64,000 bases of DNA. Origin: Daedaleopsis sinensis (Eukaryota; Basidiomycota; Agaricomycetes; Polyporales; Polyporaceae). The notes under the pieces were generated by a model. It worked only from the letters and a program-made list of their open reading frames with translations. It did not search any database and had not been told where the DNA came from. The stretch covers positions 1,922,001 through 1,986,000 of the forward strand of contig CM066310.1 in NCBI GenBank assembly GCA_033807695.1. The letters are read 5' to 3'. Shown piece by piece: positions 22,768-35,294 of this stretch (within the stretch, counting starts at the first letter, position 1; each line of letters opens with the position of its first letter). Position numbers and translations under genes: made by a program.

Positions 22768-24546
22768 GGCCACGCCGCCGTCGCCGCCGGGAACGTCTGA
22801 GGGCCGCGTGTCCCTGTGCGCGACGAAGCCGACGTGGCGCGCGCTCGTCGTCGGCGGATCGTGTCCCTGCTCGTCGCGTGAGCCGTCCGCGAGTTGACGA
22901 TGGGCGCAGGGATGTACTCACATGCCCACACGCTGGCTCCAGACGACACCACTGGCGGACGCCGACGACGAGCGAGCGCCATGGACGTGCACGAGGTGGG
23001 TGGGCAGGAGGACGACGCGCACGCCCCCCGAAAGCGATCGGGCTGCTCCTCCGAGCCTCCAGGTGAGGGTGAGTCGCGATGACGCGACGCACGAGCATGG
23101 CAACGCTCGGCGGCCCGTGCGAGTAGGTACTACGCTGTCGCCGTCGGGAACGCTCGAGGGCCGCCACGCGTCCTTCGAGAGGAGGAGAATAGGTGAGTCG
23201 CCGTTCGGCACCAGACGCGAACAACGCACACACCTGCGGGAACGTCGCGTGTGACTCGTCGACGTCGAGGACTCGCCGTGTCGGCGATGTGTTGCTTGTA
23301 GGTCAGTGTGATGGGATACCTGCACGCCGCCTGAGTCATTCCCGAGTCGATAGCGGGTGGTAGGACACACTCACCATGCACCCAAGCTGGCTGCAGACGG
23401 CAGGAATGGCCGAGGCGGACGACAGATGCGGGCGGGGGAGATGGACAGGACGATCGTGGTGGACGACGGAGTCGCGACGGACGACGGAGGGCGGGGGACA
23501 GACGGCGGACGCGTGCTCGGGGGACGCAAGCACGAGGTGGGTGGTGGGTGGGTGGTGGGGAGAACGGCGAGTAGTACGTCTCGCCTCTGCCCGCGCACGT
23601 CCCCCGAAATTGATCGGCAATTCCTCCAGATCTCCAGATGAAGTCGCTCCGTGCGGCGTCGTGCGCCGGCTGGCCTCGCACGCAGAACACCCGTGCTGCA
23701 TACGATCGCGCGCGGCGGGAAGCCCGGCCGTTGCGACCCGCGAAAATGGCTGTTCGGATGGTCGGGGACTCGGACTCGGGTCCCGGTATAGACCGTTCTA
23801 CGTAGTCCCCTGTGTACGTCGTCCCCCAATACTACTCCTGTTTTACCGCGGCGAGAGACACGACTCTGCCAAGTTGTAGGCCGGAAGTTCTTGCACAGCG
23901 CAGATGGATGTCTGCACACGGCGGCCTGAAGCCCATTGTCCTCTCCTTCCATCAGCTTGAGAGACTTCCCCGCGTCGTCGCATTGACGTGCAATGGACGC
24001 GCACCTGCTCGCGCGGTCTCCGGGCTGGCCGAGGAGGTGCTGCGGCATCCGTCCCGACCCTGAAGACCCTGTGGCTGACGGTGTGAACATCCGACTCGTG
24101 AGCTCTCCGCTCAGATGCCTCCGGCTCCCCGCCTCTGCGTGTCTGCAGAGCCAGAGTCAGTGTGAGTAGAGTGTAAGACACCGTGAGCACCCATAATCAG
24201 TGAGGAACAGCTCGTATGTTGATGCCCTCGAAGCTCATGTGCAGACCGTGTTCGTGCAGCGCAATGCATCATGTCGTCATCCCCAGTCAGGCGCGTACCT
24301 GACCAAAGGATTGGAAGATTGTGAAAATACTCAGAGCATCTTACGTCTCGGCTCGCCACTTCTCTCTGCATTCATGTCAATGATTTTCCATTCCATATGT
24401 GCGACAATTTTGTGTGCCAATCCTGACTGTCACAGCTTCGAGAGTCCGAGGGCAGTGTGCTCACTCAACTTATCTACCTACCTCCCCCACAAGCTACTGG
24501 CTTGCAACAGAATACTATAGTTGATGAGCTCGAGAACAGTTCACCA

Positions 24547-25645
24547 CATCAGGAAAAAAGGAAATCGACGTAGCCGCCAGCGGTGGCTATGTAGCGGCCG
24601 TAGCTGGAGTAGCCGCGCGCACGACCTCTGTAGTTCCCCGTAGCTAGCTGTAGCATCAGGAAATCACGAACATTGTAACTGTGCTACAAGATACATCTAT
24701 AAACCGTAAACACATGTTAGAACACCTCCTTGAAGTTATAATCATATCAGACAGTAGTTAGAGGTGTTTTCGTGGGCTTAGAAAAGCGTGGGAACTGTAC
24801 AGTCATCCACCGGAGCCAGCGCTGAGTGCCAGCTCACGTCGTTTCGCAAAGTCCGTTCCTCCTCTCCTCCTCCTTACGCTCATGTCTAGCTGCCCCTCTT
24901 TACTCTGTGTTCTTGTCACCCTCTCTGCATACTGTGAGGACTGCCAACTGGCTGCACTGGGACTCTATCTGCCACTGTGAACTTGAAGCTTGCCCCGGGC
25001 CCTCTTGCTTACTGCGACTAGTACTACTCTGTGGCCTCCTCTCTGCTGGGCTCATTAAGGTATGTCCATGTCACTTGAATTTGTGTGCTGTCTGCTAGCC
25101 TAGCAAGTGGCGATGTAACTGCGAGCCCGGGTTATGGAGAGTTGAATGATTTTTGGGCCTACTCGACTCGATTGTCGACTAGGCCCGATTGTCATTCATG
25201 ACCACCTATCCCTGGCTTGCATCTAGCATCCCCCGAGTCCCGAGAACTGTTCCCTATTCAGTTTCCGGTGATGAGCTACATGTAATAGCAGTGTTGATGC
25301 TCATGTGTATCCTAAATGCGCCCGGGTTTTAATACTATCTGTAGACATTGTGTAGTATATGGTCATAGATGTTTTATCTCATACTTGTCTATCGCCCGTT
25401 GTTCAATATATTTGATTGTTTGCTATCCTTATGACTCCTTTGTGCTCCCGTGTATAGCTGCATGTAAGAAATCCCCGGCAGGAAGGCTGAGACCAGCTAT
25501 CTACGGCCGCTACAGGCCAACTACACAGCGCTACATAGATGCAAGTGAGCGCTACGGCGACTACTAAAAAGGGGACTTGTCTAAAGAACTACCAGAACTA
25601 TGTAGACTACTGAGCACTACTTAGTCAAGCCTTTTTTTCCTGATG
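24547..25645. mobile_element. 1,099-bp non-autonomous inverted-repeat element in U1
   Basis: The ends are CATCAGGAAAAAAGG and its inverse CCTTTTTTTCCTGATG. The site is uninterrupted in U0 (TTCACCAAAGAG at about 2064-2075). CA flanks both sides here and occurs once in the empty site, a 2-bp duplication. The left 120 bp hold at least six GTAGC motifs and the right 170 bp hold several GCTAC motifs, so the subterminal repeats are also inverted. An internal copy of the end (GCATCAGGAAA) lies near 24652. No transposase is encoded. The superfamily is not clear. Confidence 0.9.
25143..25197. other. Hairpin inside the 1.1-kb element
   Basis: GGGCCTACTCGAC at 25155-25167 pairs with GTCGACTAGGCCC at 25174-25186 (12 of 13), and outer arms TGAATGA/TCATTCA extend it. 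The same hairpin is in the U2 copy. Confidence 0.65.
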
Positions 25646-26004
25646 CAAAGAGTGCAGCCCTCGCTCAAGACACTCCGAGTCCCTACTCGGTTCCTGTCAG
25701 TGAGGAGGCTGCTCGTAGTCTGGACCCAGTAGTGCCGATCAGAATTCCAGAGAAATGTCACACCGTCAGGGTGGTTATCCCGACTATCGTGTGCAGTTGT
25801 TCCGACTCCGGAGTCCTCCGAGTCGAGGGTACAAGCTCTCCAAGTCGGGCACGCATTTCCCTAACAACAAGAAATCTGGTATTACAACAGAAATGTAATG
25901 CAAGACAGACAACACAAGACTTGTTCGCAAGCACGGCTCGGTCAATTAGTTACAAATTGAGAAATGACGCAATGTCCCGTCCCAGAGCCGTGTCGCACAC
26001 GCGC

Positions 26005-26627
26005 TCAGTCCACAATCGGGTCCTCCGGGTCCTCCGCGCCCTCGACAACATACGCTGGTGTCTTCGGCCCAAGCTTCGGCTTGCCGTCGCGCCTGCGCCG
26101 AGGGCGAACGAACGTGCCCGTGGTGTTGCGCGGGGCCGTCTTGCGTTTGTGTGCGCAGAGAGGAGCCGGCGCGAACAGGTCCGGATAGTGCGCCGCGAGC
26201 TGTCGCTCGCTGTCCGTCACCGGCACGAACTTCAGGACCTTCTCGTCCCAGAGTTCCTGGAGACGGCGCAGGGTTGCAGTGCCACCCGTGACCTTGCTGA
26301 GGTTCGTGAAGGTGAGACCGCGCGGCCAGCCGACGAGTTGGTAGCCGTAGACACGGACGACAATGTCGTTGTAGTCCTCGAGCGTCCACCACATGGCCGC
26401 GAACGGGTCCCCGGTGCGATGCTCTAAGAAGCGAGACAGGTTCGAGATGGATGCGGGGCAGGAAGGTCGCAAAGATACTCACTGAGATCGTCATCCATGA
26501 CGGCACGCAAATCACCCCGCTTCTCAGAACGAGTGTCGCTGTACTGGGGCTTGTCGTCTGGAGGAGGAGGAGTGTAGACGACAGAGCTCCCGGTCTCCGG
26601 GTCGATGTAAGTGAATGTGAGCGGCAT
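26005..26627 (-). CDS. 187-aa two-exon protein, copy in U1
   Basis: Exons run 26627-26483 and 26423-26005. The joined frame runs from ATG to TAG. It shows the same LVGWP...FTNLS core and basic tail as the U0 copy, with YQLVGW in place of YHLVGW. A TATTTAAA box lies about 65 bp upstream. Family function is unknown. Confidence 0.7.
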
Positions 26628-26689
26628 GGCAGGGAAGTGCGCAACTGCGAGTGTCAGGATGGCGTGAGACTCTGAGTCGATGCGGTCGG

Positions 26690-26697
26690 TTTAAATA
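26690..26697 (-). promoter_or_regulatory. TATA-like box (TATTTAAA) of the 187-aa gene
   Basis: On the minus strand it lies 63-70 bp upstream of the ATG at 26627. It is conserved at 3105-3112 (U0) and 37438-37445 (U2). The role is inferred from sequence and distance. Confidence 0.4.
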
Positions 26698-27467
26698 GTA
26701 CCGTACGGCGGACACCCTCGATCTGTAGACTACATAGTCCACCTGTAGCATAACAAGGTTGAGTCAAACGATGCATAAGTACTCGAGATGTATGATGATT
26801 ATAGTACGGACCGAGTATCCTACAATGTCTGAATTTGCGAGCTGGACTAGAAATTATTGAGTATAATTTATTTATATGTTATCATACCCTCAGGCACTCT
26901 CCTTTCGCCCAGGTCCTGGGCCGACGACGAGTCCGATTGGCCTAGAGTTCTCTGCATCATAAGATTACAACCCGAATACATATGACTTCTGGATCACCCA
27001 GTTGCCTAGCCGTCCAGTCTGAGTCCTGTGTGCACCACCGGCACCAGATTGTAGCCTTTGCCCAACAATCGTTCAGCTTCTCGACCACAGATCGGAGAGC
27101 ATGAACACGTACGAGGGGCGGTTGCTCCTCGATGTGCTCGCGGGTGCCATCGGACATGTGCCGGTGCGAAGTGCCGTTGCCAGTGATCGGCGACTTGGAA
27201 AAGCTGCGATTCGCTAGGCAGACATGAATGTTTGTGTATCCAATTAGAGCAGTATGCTGAAGACGGGAAAGTACGTACCATGAATGTTGACAGCCAGAAC
27301 GGAAGTCCGACGAGCCCGGCGCGAGGTTATTTTGAGCGGGGGGCCGGCGAGTGCCGCTGCGAGCGCGCGCATCTGGAGACCCCATAAATACTAGAGTGTG
27401 GGGTGACTCAAGTCCTTCAGGCTCGCTCACCTCCCCCACTCACCTCCCCCACTCACCACCCCTCCCG

Positions 27468-28001
27468 ATGTCCTCTCCTCGACGCTCGACACGGCCTCCT
27501 CGACGCTCGACACGTCGTGCTCGACGTCCACGTTGCCTGCTCACTGTCTCCCTCGACATCTGCGCCGGGACACTGCTCGACGTCGAACCTCTTCCACATC
27601 TACTCACCTCGTGAGCTGGACGAGTCCTCGTATTGTGAGTATTCATCTCGAGGCCATGAACGAGATACTTACTTGACTTCCCTTCTCCCGCCAGGCCCCA
27701 TCATGATGGTACAGACCTGCTGCAACCCTTATTTAGGTCAGTTCTCATTGTCTTCATTCACTCAATGTTTCCGTACTCACCAGACGGACCGACAGGAACC
27801 GGGGCCACGACGTTTGCGGCATGTTACCGGTGCGTATTCCCATACATATTTGATGTTCCACTATTGATGCTACATCCTTCCAGGTACACTTTCGTGGATC
27901 GTCGAGGCGAAAGGTCTACGATATCAGGTACGATCTCCGTTCATACTCAACACGATCCACGTGTCTGACTGGTCGCTGGCGACAGGAACTTGTCCTCATG
28001 A
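27468..28001 (+). CDS. Possible five-exon small basic protein (96 aa), copy in U1
   Basis: Exons are about 27468-27610, 27695-27736, 27781-27826, 27883-27926 and 27986-28001, starting at ATG and ending at TGA. The N-terminus is Arg/Pro-rich and the rest is basic. A second frame through the same exons is also open (with GPTGTGATTF, like a P-loop without its Lys), but it lacks an ATG. I do not recognise the product, and the whole could be a decayed gene. Confidence 0.4.
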
Positions 28002-28721
28002 CACAGACGTCGGTGCTGATGTCCGGAAGCAGAAGGCCGAGCAGCGGAGCCGGACTCTCTGAGTCGGTCCAGCACTCGTCTGGTACGTCACTGTTGGCAG
28101 AGTCACGCTCGTATGGACTCGGCCTGATATATTTATGTGTTTGTGGATCCCAGGTTGTACAGCGCCGGTGTGATGGCCGACCGGAGACGTACGCGGGTCG
28201 TGTAAGATGTAGGATACTTAGTTAGAGCGTAGACATGCTTACCGGAGGGCACAGTCGCTACTCGCAGAGGGAGGCAGGCCTGCCGGGGTCGGAGACGTTG
28301 TAGGGAGCACGGCGGTAGCAGGTACTTGATTAGTCCCGACCGGGTGGCGGGAGACGGACACGTGCGGTAGAGACCCGCGACAACCTTGAGGAACGAGCGA
28401 TCGCCACTAGCGCACGAGGGGAGCCATCCTGGCAGTACCACGTGTACTGTATTCCGGGTCCGGGGTGGTAGCAGAGCAGCGGGGACATACCTATAGACAG
28501 CCTGTGTATCGCCTGAGCATGATGTACTAGCTTACCATGATAGTTCAATGAATATCTCAGATTTCATACAGCAGAGAGCGAAGGCACTCACACACGCTGG
28601 GATGGCCAATAGTGACTTACGCGGTCGTCTTGTAGGGACTCGACGTTGATGTTAGAATTACACAGAAGTACACAGTGCGAATGACACGTACATGTATACG
28701 CTAAGAAACTTGAACGACTCT

Positions 28722-29138
28722 CTACGAGTCGGTGTCCATGTCAGCGTCACAGACTTCGTCCTTGTCTGCGTTAGCACATTCGGTAGCAGGTTGGTGGAGA
28801 GGTGAGCACGAGACACCGCTGCGCGCACCCATATCATTGCGCGAACGCGAGCACACCAGAACAGTGTACGGCACCTTCTGGTCCACGTCTGCAATGTCGA
28901 GCTGCGGGAAGCTCTTCTGGTTGAACGCAATGCCGAACCAGTCCTCAAGCGACCTATGCTCGTACATCGACATCGACGCGCCCAGCACGTCGGCAGCGTG
29001 CTTCACGACCGTCAGCGCGCGCCGCTTGATGCGCACAGAGCGCTGCCAGCTCTCGAGCACGGCGCCCGACGAGCTCAGAACGCGCCTTGGCGGGTGAGGT
29101 GCGCGCGCGCAGGGCGGCGACGTTAACTGTGTGAACAT
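28722..29138 (-). CDS. 138-aa ORF at the U1/U2 border
   Basis: ATG at 29138 and TAG at 28722. The core (VLESWQRSVRIKRRALTVV, then LGASMSMYE and FPQLDIADVDQKVPYTV) is clearly related to the plus-strand sequence at 43930-44150, where the same block reads in one frame. The region after GARS contains GT...CTAACGCAG and may be an intron before DKDEVCDADMDTDS. It lies 169 bp downstream of the 342-aa gene on the same strand, so it might be part of a larger, decayed gene. The KDZ element is inserted at the equivalent place between U0 and U1. Confidence 0.45.
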   Translation of the reverse strand: MFTQLTSPPCARAPHPPRRVLSSSGAVLESWQRSVRIKRRALTVVKHAADVLGASMSMYEHRSLEDWFGIAFNQKSFPQLDIADVDQKVPYTVLVCSRSRNDMGARSGVSCSPLHQPATECANADKDEVCDADMDTDS

Positions 29139-29306
29139 TGAGGAGGTCAGTCACGCATTCTATGATCTATCGAGCGAAGAGCATGGACGTACGCGCAGAC
29201 GAGCTCGGTCGACACATCGTTCTTGCGCTCGCACATCGCAGATCGCGGGAGGGAGAGCATGCGATGGGGGAGCGCGGGCACGTCGCAACCACAGGCGCGG
29301 CGAAGA

Positions 29307-30510
29307 TCAGCACCGTTCAGTCGCGCTGCGTGTTGGCTCGCAACACGCGGCTCGAAGACGTCGTACGCTAGGCGGCGGGGAGACGGACGGGAACACGATA
29401 GGGGTGAAGTCGACCTCCTCCGTGGGACCCACCTGAGAGCCCTCGGAGGACGACTCGAATTGCGAGGACTCGGACTCGTCGATGTCCTCGATTTCCGGGG
29501 ATGCCACGCTCGCCGCCTCCGTGTTGCATACCGGATCGCCGTTGGCATCCACGACGGGGGTCGTCGCTCGGGACGGCGGCACCTCCTGGCTCGAGCGGTT
29601 GAACAAGACATGGCGCCACGCCGGCTGGAGGAAGTTGAAGACGGGCCCGAGCTCCTCGAACCCGCGCGTGCCGAGGAGAGAGACGTACGGCCGTGTTTGC
29701 ACAGGGTCGGCGGAGAGGGACGTACGGATGGTGGTCTCAATGGACCGGGTGATCTCCTCGATGTCTTCTGCGGACCGCCGGGGAACAGGCCGGGGCTGCT
29801 CGTCTTCGGCGATGGGGGCGGGGCGGGGAGAGGGCGATGGAGCGGGTGGGGACGGTGGCGGGGGAGCGACTGCCTTCGACTTGCCTTTCGCTGAGCGGGC
29901 ACGGGTGGTCGAGGCTTGTTTCTTGGTCGCGGCCCGCTTGCGCGGAGCCGCCGTGGTGGGGGGGGGAGCGTTGGGAGCAGCACTGAGTATCGGAAGGGCG
30001 AGCTCAGCGCATGGGAGGTATCATAGGGAGAGTAGAGGACATACACGTTGCTAGACGAAGCTGTTGGTTGGGCGTCCTTGCGACCCCGCTTGAGGGGAGG
30101 CGCCAGGACGGGAGCGGGGAGAGCGACGGGGACTTGGTTTGGGGGTTGGGCGACGCTGGTTTGGGAGTCTGAGAACGGGGAACGCGATGTACGAGCGGGC
30201 GATGGACTTACACGTTGCTCGTCGACGCCTCGGCCGTAGCTACCGCCTGACTGGCGGTGTTCCGTCGGCGACGGCCAACCACCATTGACGCGACCTCGCC
30301 GAGGAATCGACCAGATCGCATCCTCATGGTTGGAGGAACGTCTGCCGCACCCGTCTGGGTCGCGTTATTCGCGACTGGGGGTGCGGCGGGGACGTTGTTA
30401 GTATTGCCTGAGAGCCTGGTTAGGTGTGGCCCAGGTTGAGATGTCCTAACCAGCGAGCACTCACCATTGTTGGCGCGGGTTGAGCTTCTGGTAACACGAC
30501 GGGTGAACAT
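29307..30510 (-). CDS. 342-aa low-complexity protein, array copy in U2
   Basis: This copy has the same four-exon structure as the U1 copy, shifted by 10,748 bp (exons about 30510-30465, 30407-30212, 30155-30045 and 29982-29307). It differs from U1 at a handful of positions, and no disruption was seen. Confidence 0.65.
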
Positions 30511-33500
30511 GGTACTAGACAGTGAGGTGTGGTGTGGTAGGAGATATGAGATGGGCGGGAGGAAATGCGCAGAGGGCACGGAGGACAAGTGTGGATGATG
30601 GTGGATGGTAAGAGAAAAGTGATGAGAGCCAGTAGGCGCCTCAACTGGTCCGGTTTTGAGCAACAATAAGCGAGGCCACCGGCCGGCCCTTGCACAATGC
30701 GCCGGCGCCTAAACCATGCTTCTTCAGGCGGAGTGGGCCACCCTCGCTGGCTCGCTGCTTCTAGGGTACTAGCATTTCGCATAGCCTTAACAGAGATCTC
30801 AAAGCTCTGTAGTTGTATTCTAGAGGCTGTAAAAGTGTGCCGCAAGTCTGTGCGTTCACGGCTTTGGCAGCTGTCGGAGGTTCAAATGAGTCGGACTCGT
30901 CCGGCGGGTCTAGGCAGCATGACAACTCACCGGCGTCCGTCCGTACGGTCTTCATCCGGATATACTCTCTATCCCTCACTTTTTCATCGCACTACACTGT
31001 GAAAGCACTCACAAGCGCTGTCGTCCGTCGATCGATTCGCAATGGCCTCCTGTCCTATAGCATTGTGGAGGTGGGTCTGAGCAAGTAAGTATTAACCTCA
31101 TGTCATCCTCATTTACACGACGACATCCCGATACTGCAAGCGAAAGCGCATGACAACGCCACTCCGCTTTCGCTTTCGCTTTGGCTGAGCCTGGACCACT
31201 GTCGGGTGCGGGTGTTGGTAGACAGTCTGCACGGACCTGTTCAGAGTAGTTCTCGCCGTGCCTGTGTTACTAGTCTGGACAAAGGAGCTGCCTAAGAGGT
31301 CTGAGGGTCGGTTCTTGTCGGTTTTGTTGTTCCGCCGACGAGGAACAAGGGCGTCGTCATCCTACGTAGCAGCACTGCCACTGAAGTCTCGTATCGCCCC
31401 CGCCTCCCGGTCCGGACGGGACGGGGGAGCGCTAGCGCCAGCAGCACGGTATCGCCTCCGATTGTGCTCGTGTCCACGACGATCTGAGTGACTGACAGCG
31501 ATGACGTCCGCGTCTCCTCCCGCCGCCCGCAGACGAGCCTTGCGGATCGCTGACCTTACTGACTTTCCAGGGGCCAGAAGGCGCACGGAGCCAGAAGGCG
31601 CACGGGGTGCTCGCAGCTACTGTGAGGGGGGTGGACGCACGGAGGGTCTGCAGCTCGGGTGAGGGGGCTGGACGCAGCTCGCACTCGACGCAGCTCGCCT
31701 CGACGCAGACATCGCATACAGGTGAGTCTGCTACTACAGTCCCTCTCCTCTCCTCTCCCCTCCCCTCCCCTCGCGTCGCCCCAGTCCGCCCTCCGTGCAC
31801 GCTCCCGCCGCCCGTCCCCGCCGGATCGTCCGCGAGCGGCCACCACCTCGCAGCCAACCGTCGTCTGACCCTCTTGTCCAACAACACGCCTTGTCCAACA
31901 ACACGCCTTGTCCAACAACACGCACCTCGCACCCAGTCCGCCCGTCCGGATCGTCCTCCAGAGCTTCGCACCCTCTGCGCGATTGCACCGTCGATCGCCC
32001 CCCGACACCCCGTCCTCCGCGCGTCTTGCCATCCGGAACGTCTTCTGGCAGCCGCCACCTCTCCGCTCGCCGCTCCGTCAGCACCCTGTGTGCCGTACGT
32101 CGCAGTGATGCAGAACGTACTCACTTTCGAGCGTATAGCCGCCCGCGCCTTCGAGCCCTCCGACTCCGCCACATCCGCCCCGGCGACAGCACGACCGCGT
32201 CCACCTTGGACCTGCAACAGACACGTAACAGTCAGTCATCGATTCGACCCAGATCCTTTCGACAGTGCACTCATCTTGACTTGTCAGCGTCCGCCATCGT
32301 CTCCGACCGCACGCCGCGCCGCCGCCGCCGTCGCCCGCCAGGACAGCGTCCGATAGCCCGGAATTGGCCACGAACGTCCGGAACGAGATCCGTCGCCGCC
32401 GTCGCCGCACGCGCGAGTGGCCAGCGTGTGCGCACAGCCTGCGCCGACCTGTGGGTTTGTAAAGGCGCATTGCCTAGCCCATCATGCGCACCTTGCGATC
32501 AGCGCCGCATGCCCCCAGCGCCGTCCGTCCAGCCACTCCGGGGGACACGGAAGCGACTGCGCTCTCGCTATCACCCACCCCGAGCAGAGCCGCCTCTCGC
32601 TATCACCCACCACGAGCCGCCGTGTCTGCAGACGACGTGAGTCAGAGACGTTCCGGATGACGTCCAAACGGGGTATACTCATCTTGAAAGCGGTCAGGTA
32701 GATCGCCGCCGCCGAATCCGTCGTCTCGCGACGACGCGGCGCGTTCCGCTGTCACGCACTCCGCACAGAGCCCGCATCCATGCAGCACCGTCGCGATCAG
32801 CCCTGTCTCCAGACGCGGTAAACGGGAGAGGTCGAGGGAGATTGCAAAATGGGGTGTACTCACTGCGAAAGCGACGCAGGAGACCGCCGCCGCCGGACGA
32901 GTCCTTGCCCGACGACCTCGGTGTCCCGCCGGCCCGCAGACCCCCGCCAGCGACGGGGCACTCGATCAGGTGCACTGGCGGCGCGTGCGTTGAGAGTGCC
33001 TGCGCTCGCCGGCGCCGGAGCTTCGTGTCCGTCCCGTGCACACACGCGTCGCGTCGCGTCGTCCGAGCTCTGTTCCGCGCCAGCGCTGCTACACGTCTCC
33101 CGCTAGCTCGCCGTCTCTCGACGTTGCTCCTGTTGTGCCTCGTGCCACAGGCGAGTCGCGATCGTGCGACGTACGCTCCGGACAAGCCCATGCGAGGCCG
33201 CCGCGGTACGAGTCGTTTCGCGAGTCGCGACGATCTCGGTGTCCCGCCGGCCTGCAGACCCCCGCCAGCGACGGGGCACTCGATCAGGTGCACTGGCGGC
33301 GCGTGCGTTGAGAGTGCCTGCGCTCGCCGGCGCCGGAGCTTCGTGTCCGTCCCGTGCACACACGCGTCGCGTCGCGTCGTCCGAGCTCTGTTCCGCGCCA
33401 GCGCTGCTACACGTCTCCCGCTAGCTCGCCGTCTCTCGACGTTGTTCCTGTTGTGCCTCGTGCCACAGGCGAATCGCCATCGTGCGACGTACGCTCCGGA

Positions 33501-35294
33501 CAAGCCCGTGCGAGTGGCCACGCCGCCGTCGCCGCCGGGAACGTCTGAGGGCCGCGTGTCCCTGTGCGCGACGAAGCCGACGTGGCGCGCGCTCGTCGTC
33601 GGCGGATCGTGTCCCTGCTCGTCGCGTGAGCCGTCCGCGAGTTGACGATGGGCGCAGGGATGTACTCACATGCCCACACGCTGGCTCCAGACGACACCAC
33701 TGGCGGACGCCGACGACGAGCGAGCGCCATGGACGTGCACGAGGTGGGTGGGCAGGAGGACGACGCGCACGCCCCCCGAAAGCGATCGGGCTGCTCCTCC
33801 GAGCCTCCAGGTGAGGGTGAGTCGCGATGACGCGACGCACGAGCATGGCAACGCTCGGCGGCCCGTGCGAGTAGGTACTACGCTGTCGCCGTCGGGAACG
33901 CTCGAGGGCCGCCACGCGTCCTTCGAGAGGAGGAGAATAGGTGAGTCGCCGTTCGGCACCAGACGCGAACAACGCACACACCTGCGGGAACGTCGCGTGT
34001 GACTCGTCGACGTCGAGGACTCGCCGTGTCGGCGATGTGTTGCTTGTAGGTCAGTGTGATGGGATACCTGCACGCCGCCTGAGTCATTCCCGAGTCGATA
34101 GCGGGTGGTAGGACACACTCACCATGCACCCAAGCTGGCTGCAGACGGCAGGAATGGCCGAGGCGGACGACAGATGCGGGCGGGGGAGATGGACAGGACG
34201 ATCGTGGTGGACGACGGAGTCGCGACGGACGACGGAGGGCGGGGGACAGACGGCGGACGCGTGCTCGGGGGACGCAAGCACGAGGTGGGTGGTGGGTGGG
34301 TGGTGGGGAGAACGGCGAGTAGTACGTCTCGCCTCTGCCCGCGCACGTCCCCCGAAATTGATCGGCAATTCCTCCAGATCTCCAGATGAAGTCGCTCCGT
34401 GCGGCGTCGTGCGCCGGCTGGCCTCGCACGCAGAACACCCGTGCTGCATACGATCGCGCGCGGCGGGAAGCCCGGCCGTTGCGACCCGCGAAAATGGCTG
34501 TTCGGATGGTCGGGGACTCGGACTCGGGTCCCGGTATAGACCGTTCTACGTAGTCCCCTGTGTACGTCGTCCCCCAATACTACTCCTGTTTTACCGCGGC
34601 GAGAGACACGACTCTGCCAAGTTGTAGGCCGGAAGTTCTTGCACAGCGCAGATGGATGTCTGCACACGGCGGCCTGAAGCCCATTGTCCTCTCCTTCCAT
34701 CAGCTTGAGAGACTTCCCCGCGTCGTCGCATTGACGTGCAATGGACGCGCACCTGCTCGCGCGGTCTCCGGGCTGGCCGAGGAGGTGCTGCGGCATCCGT
34801 CCCGACCCTGAAGACCCTGTGGCTGACGGTGTGAACATCCGACTCGTGAGCTCTCCGCTCAGATGCCTCCGGCTCCCCGCCTCTGCGTGTCTGCAGAGCC
34901 AGAGTCAGTGTGAGTAGAGTGTAAGACACCGTGAGCACCCATAATCAGTGAGGAACAGCTCGTATGTTGATGCCCTCGAAGCTCATGTGCAGACCGTGTT
35001 CGTGCAGCGCAATGCATCATGTCGTCATCCCCAGTCAGGCGCGTACCTGACCAAAGGATTGGAAGATTGTGAAAATACTCAGAGCATCTTACGTCTCGGC
35101 TCGCCACTTCTCTCTGCATTCATGTCAATGATTTTCCATTCCATATGTGCGACAATTTTGTGTGCCAATCCTGACTGTCACAGCTTCGAGAGTCCGAGGG
35201 CAGTGTGCTCACTCAACTTATCTACCTACCTCCCCCACAAGCTACTGGCTTGCAACAGAATACTATAGTTGATGAGCTCGAGAACAGTTCACCA

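Larger units (their letters stand above)
20640..24180. other. CpG-rich, stop-poor stretch of the unit (U1; also 31388-34928 and 1-1704)
   Basis: About 3.5 kb is extremely rich in CG dinucleotides, so long frames are open on both strands, overlapping one another. None shows domain-like sequence. It includes a polypyrimidine run (20995-21025), three 17-bp CTTGTCCAACAACACGC repeats (21125-21175) and a 318-bp-period duplication. Minus-strand GTGAGTA-like sites recur at about 21370, 21930, 22110, 22915 and 23365. That might mark a family of diverged modules. I see no supportable gene. Confidence 0.5.
18070..28817. repeat. Tandem array copy U1 (complete unit, 10,748 bp)
   Basis: This is a full unit running from GCTGCGC at the right end of the transposon to the same heptamer at 28818. 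By eye it differs from U2 at about six positions between 18070 and 19370, and I saw no difference after that. Contents are the 3' part of a 138-aa ORF, a 342-aa minus-strand gene, a CpG-rich stretch, an inserted 1.1-kb element, a two-exon minus-strand gene and a possible five-exon plus-strand gene. The unit border is a convenience, because a tandem array can be cut anywhere. Confidence 0.95.

Noticed and set aside
20684..22900. Long open frames of 240-281 codons on both strands in the CpG-rich unit segment
   Set aside because: They overlap each other on opposite strands, contain the 318-bp duplication, are dominated by Arg/Ala/Pro/Ser from the base composition, and show no domain.
27695..28080. 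A functional P-loop GTPase in the unit
   Set aside because: The P-loop-like GPTGTGATT lacks the essential Lys, the frame has no ATG, and no later GTPase motif follows.
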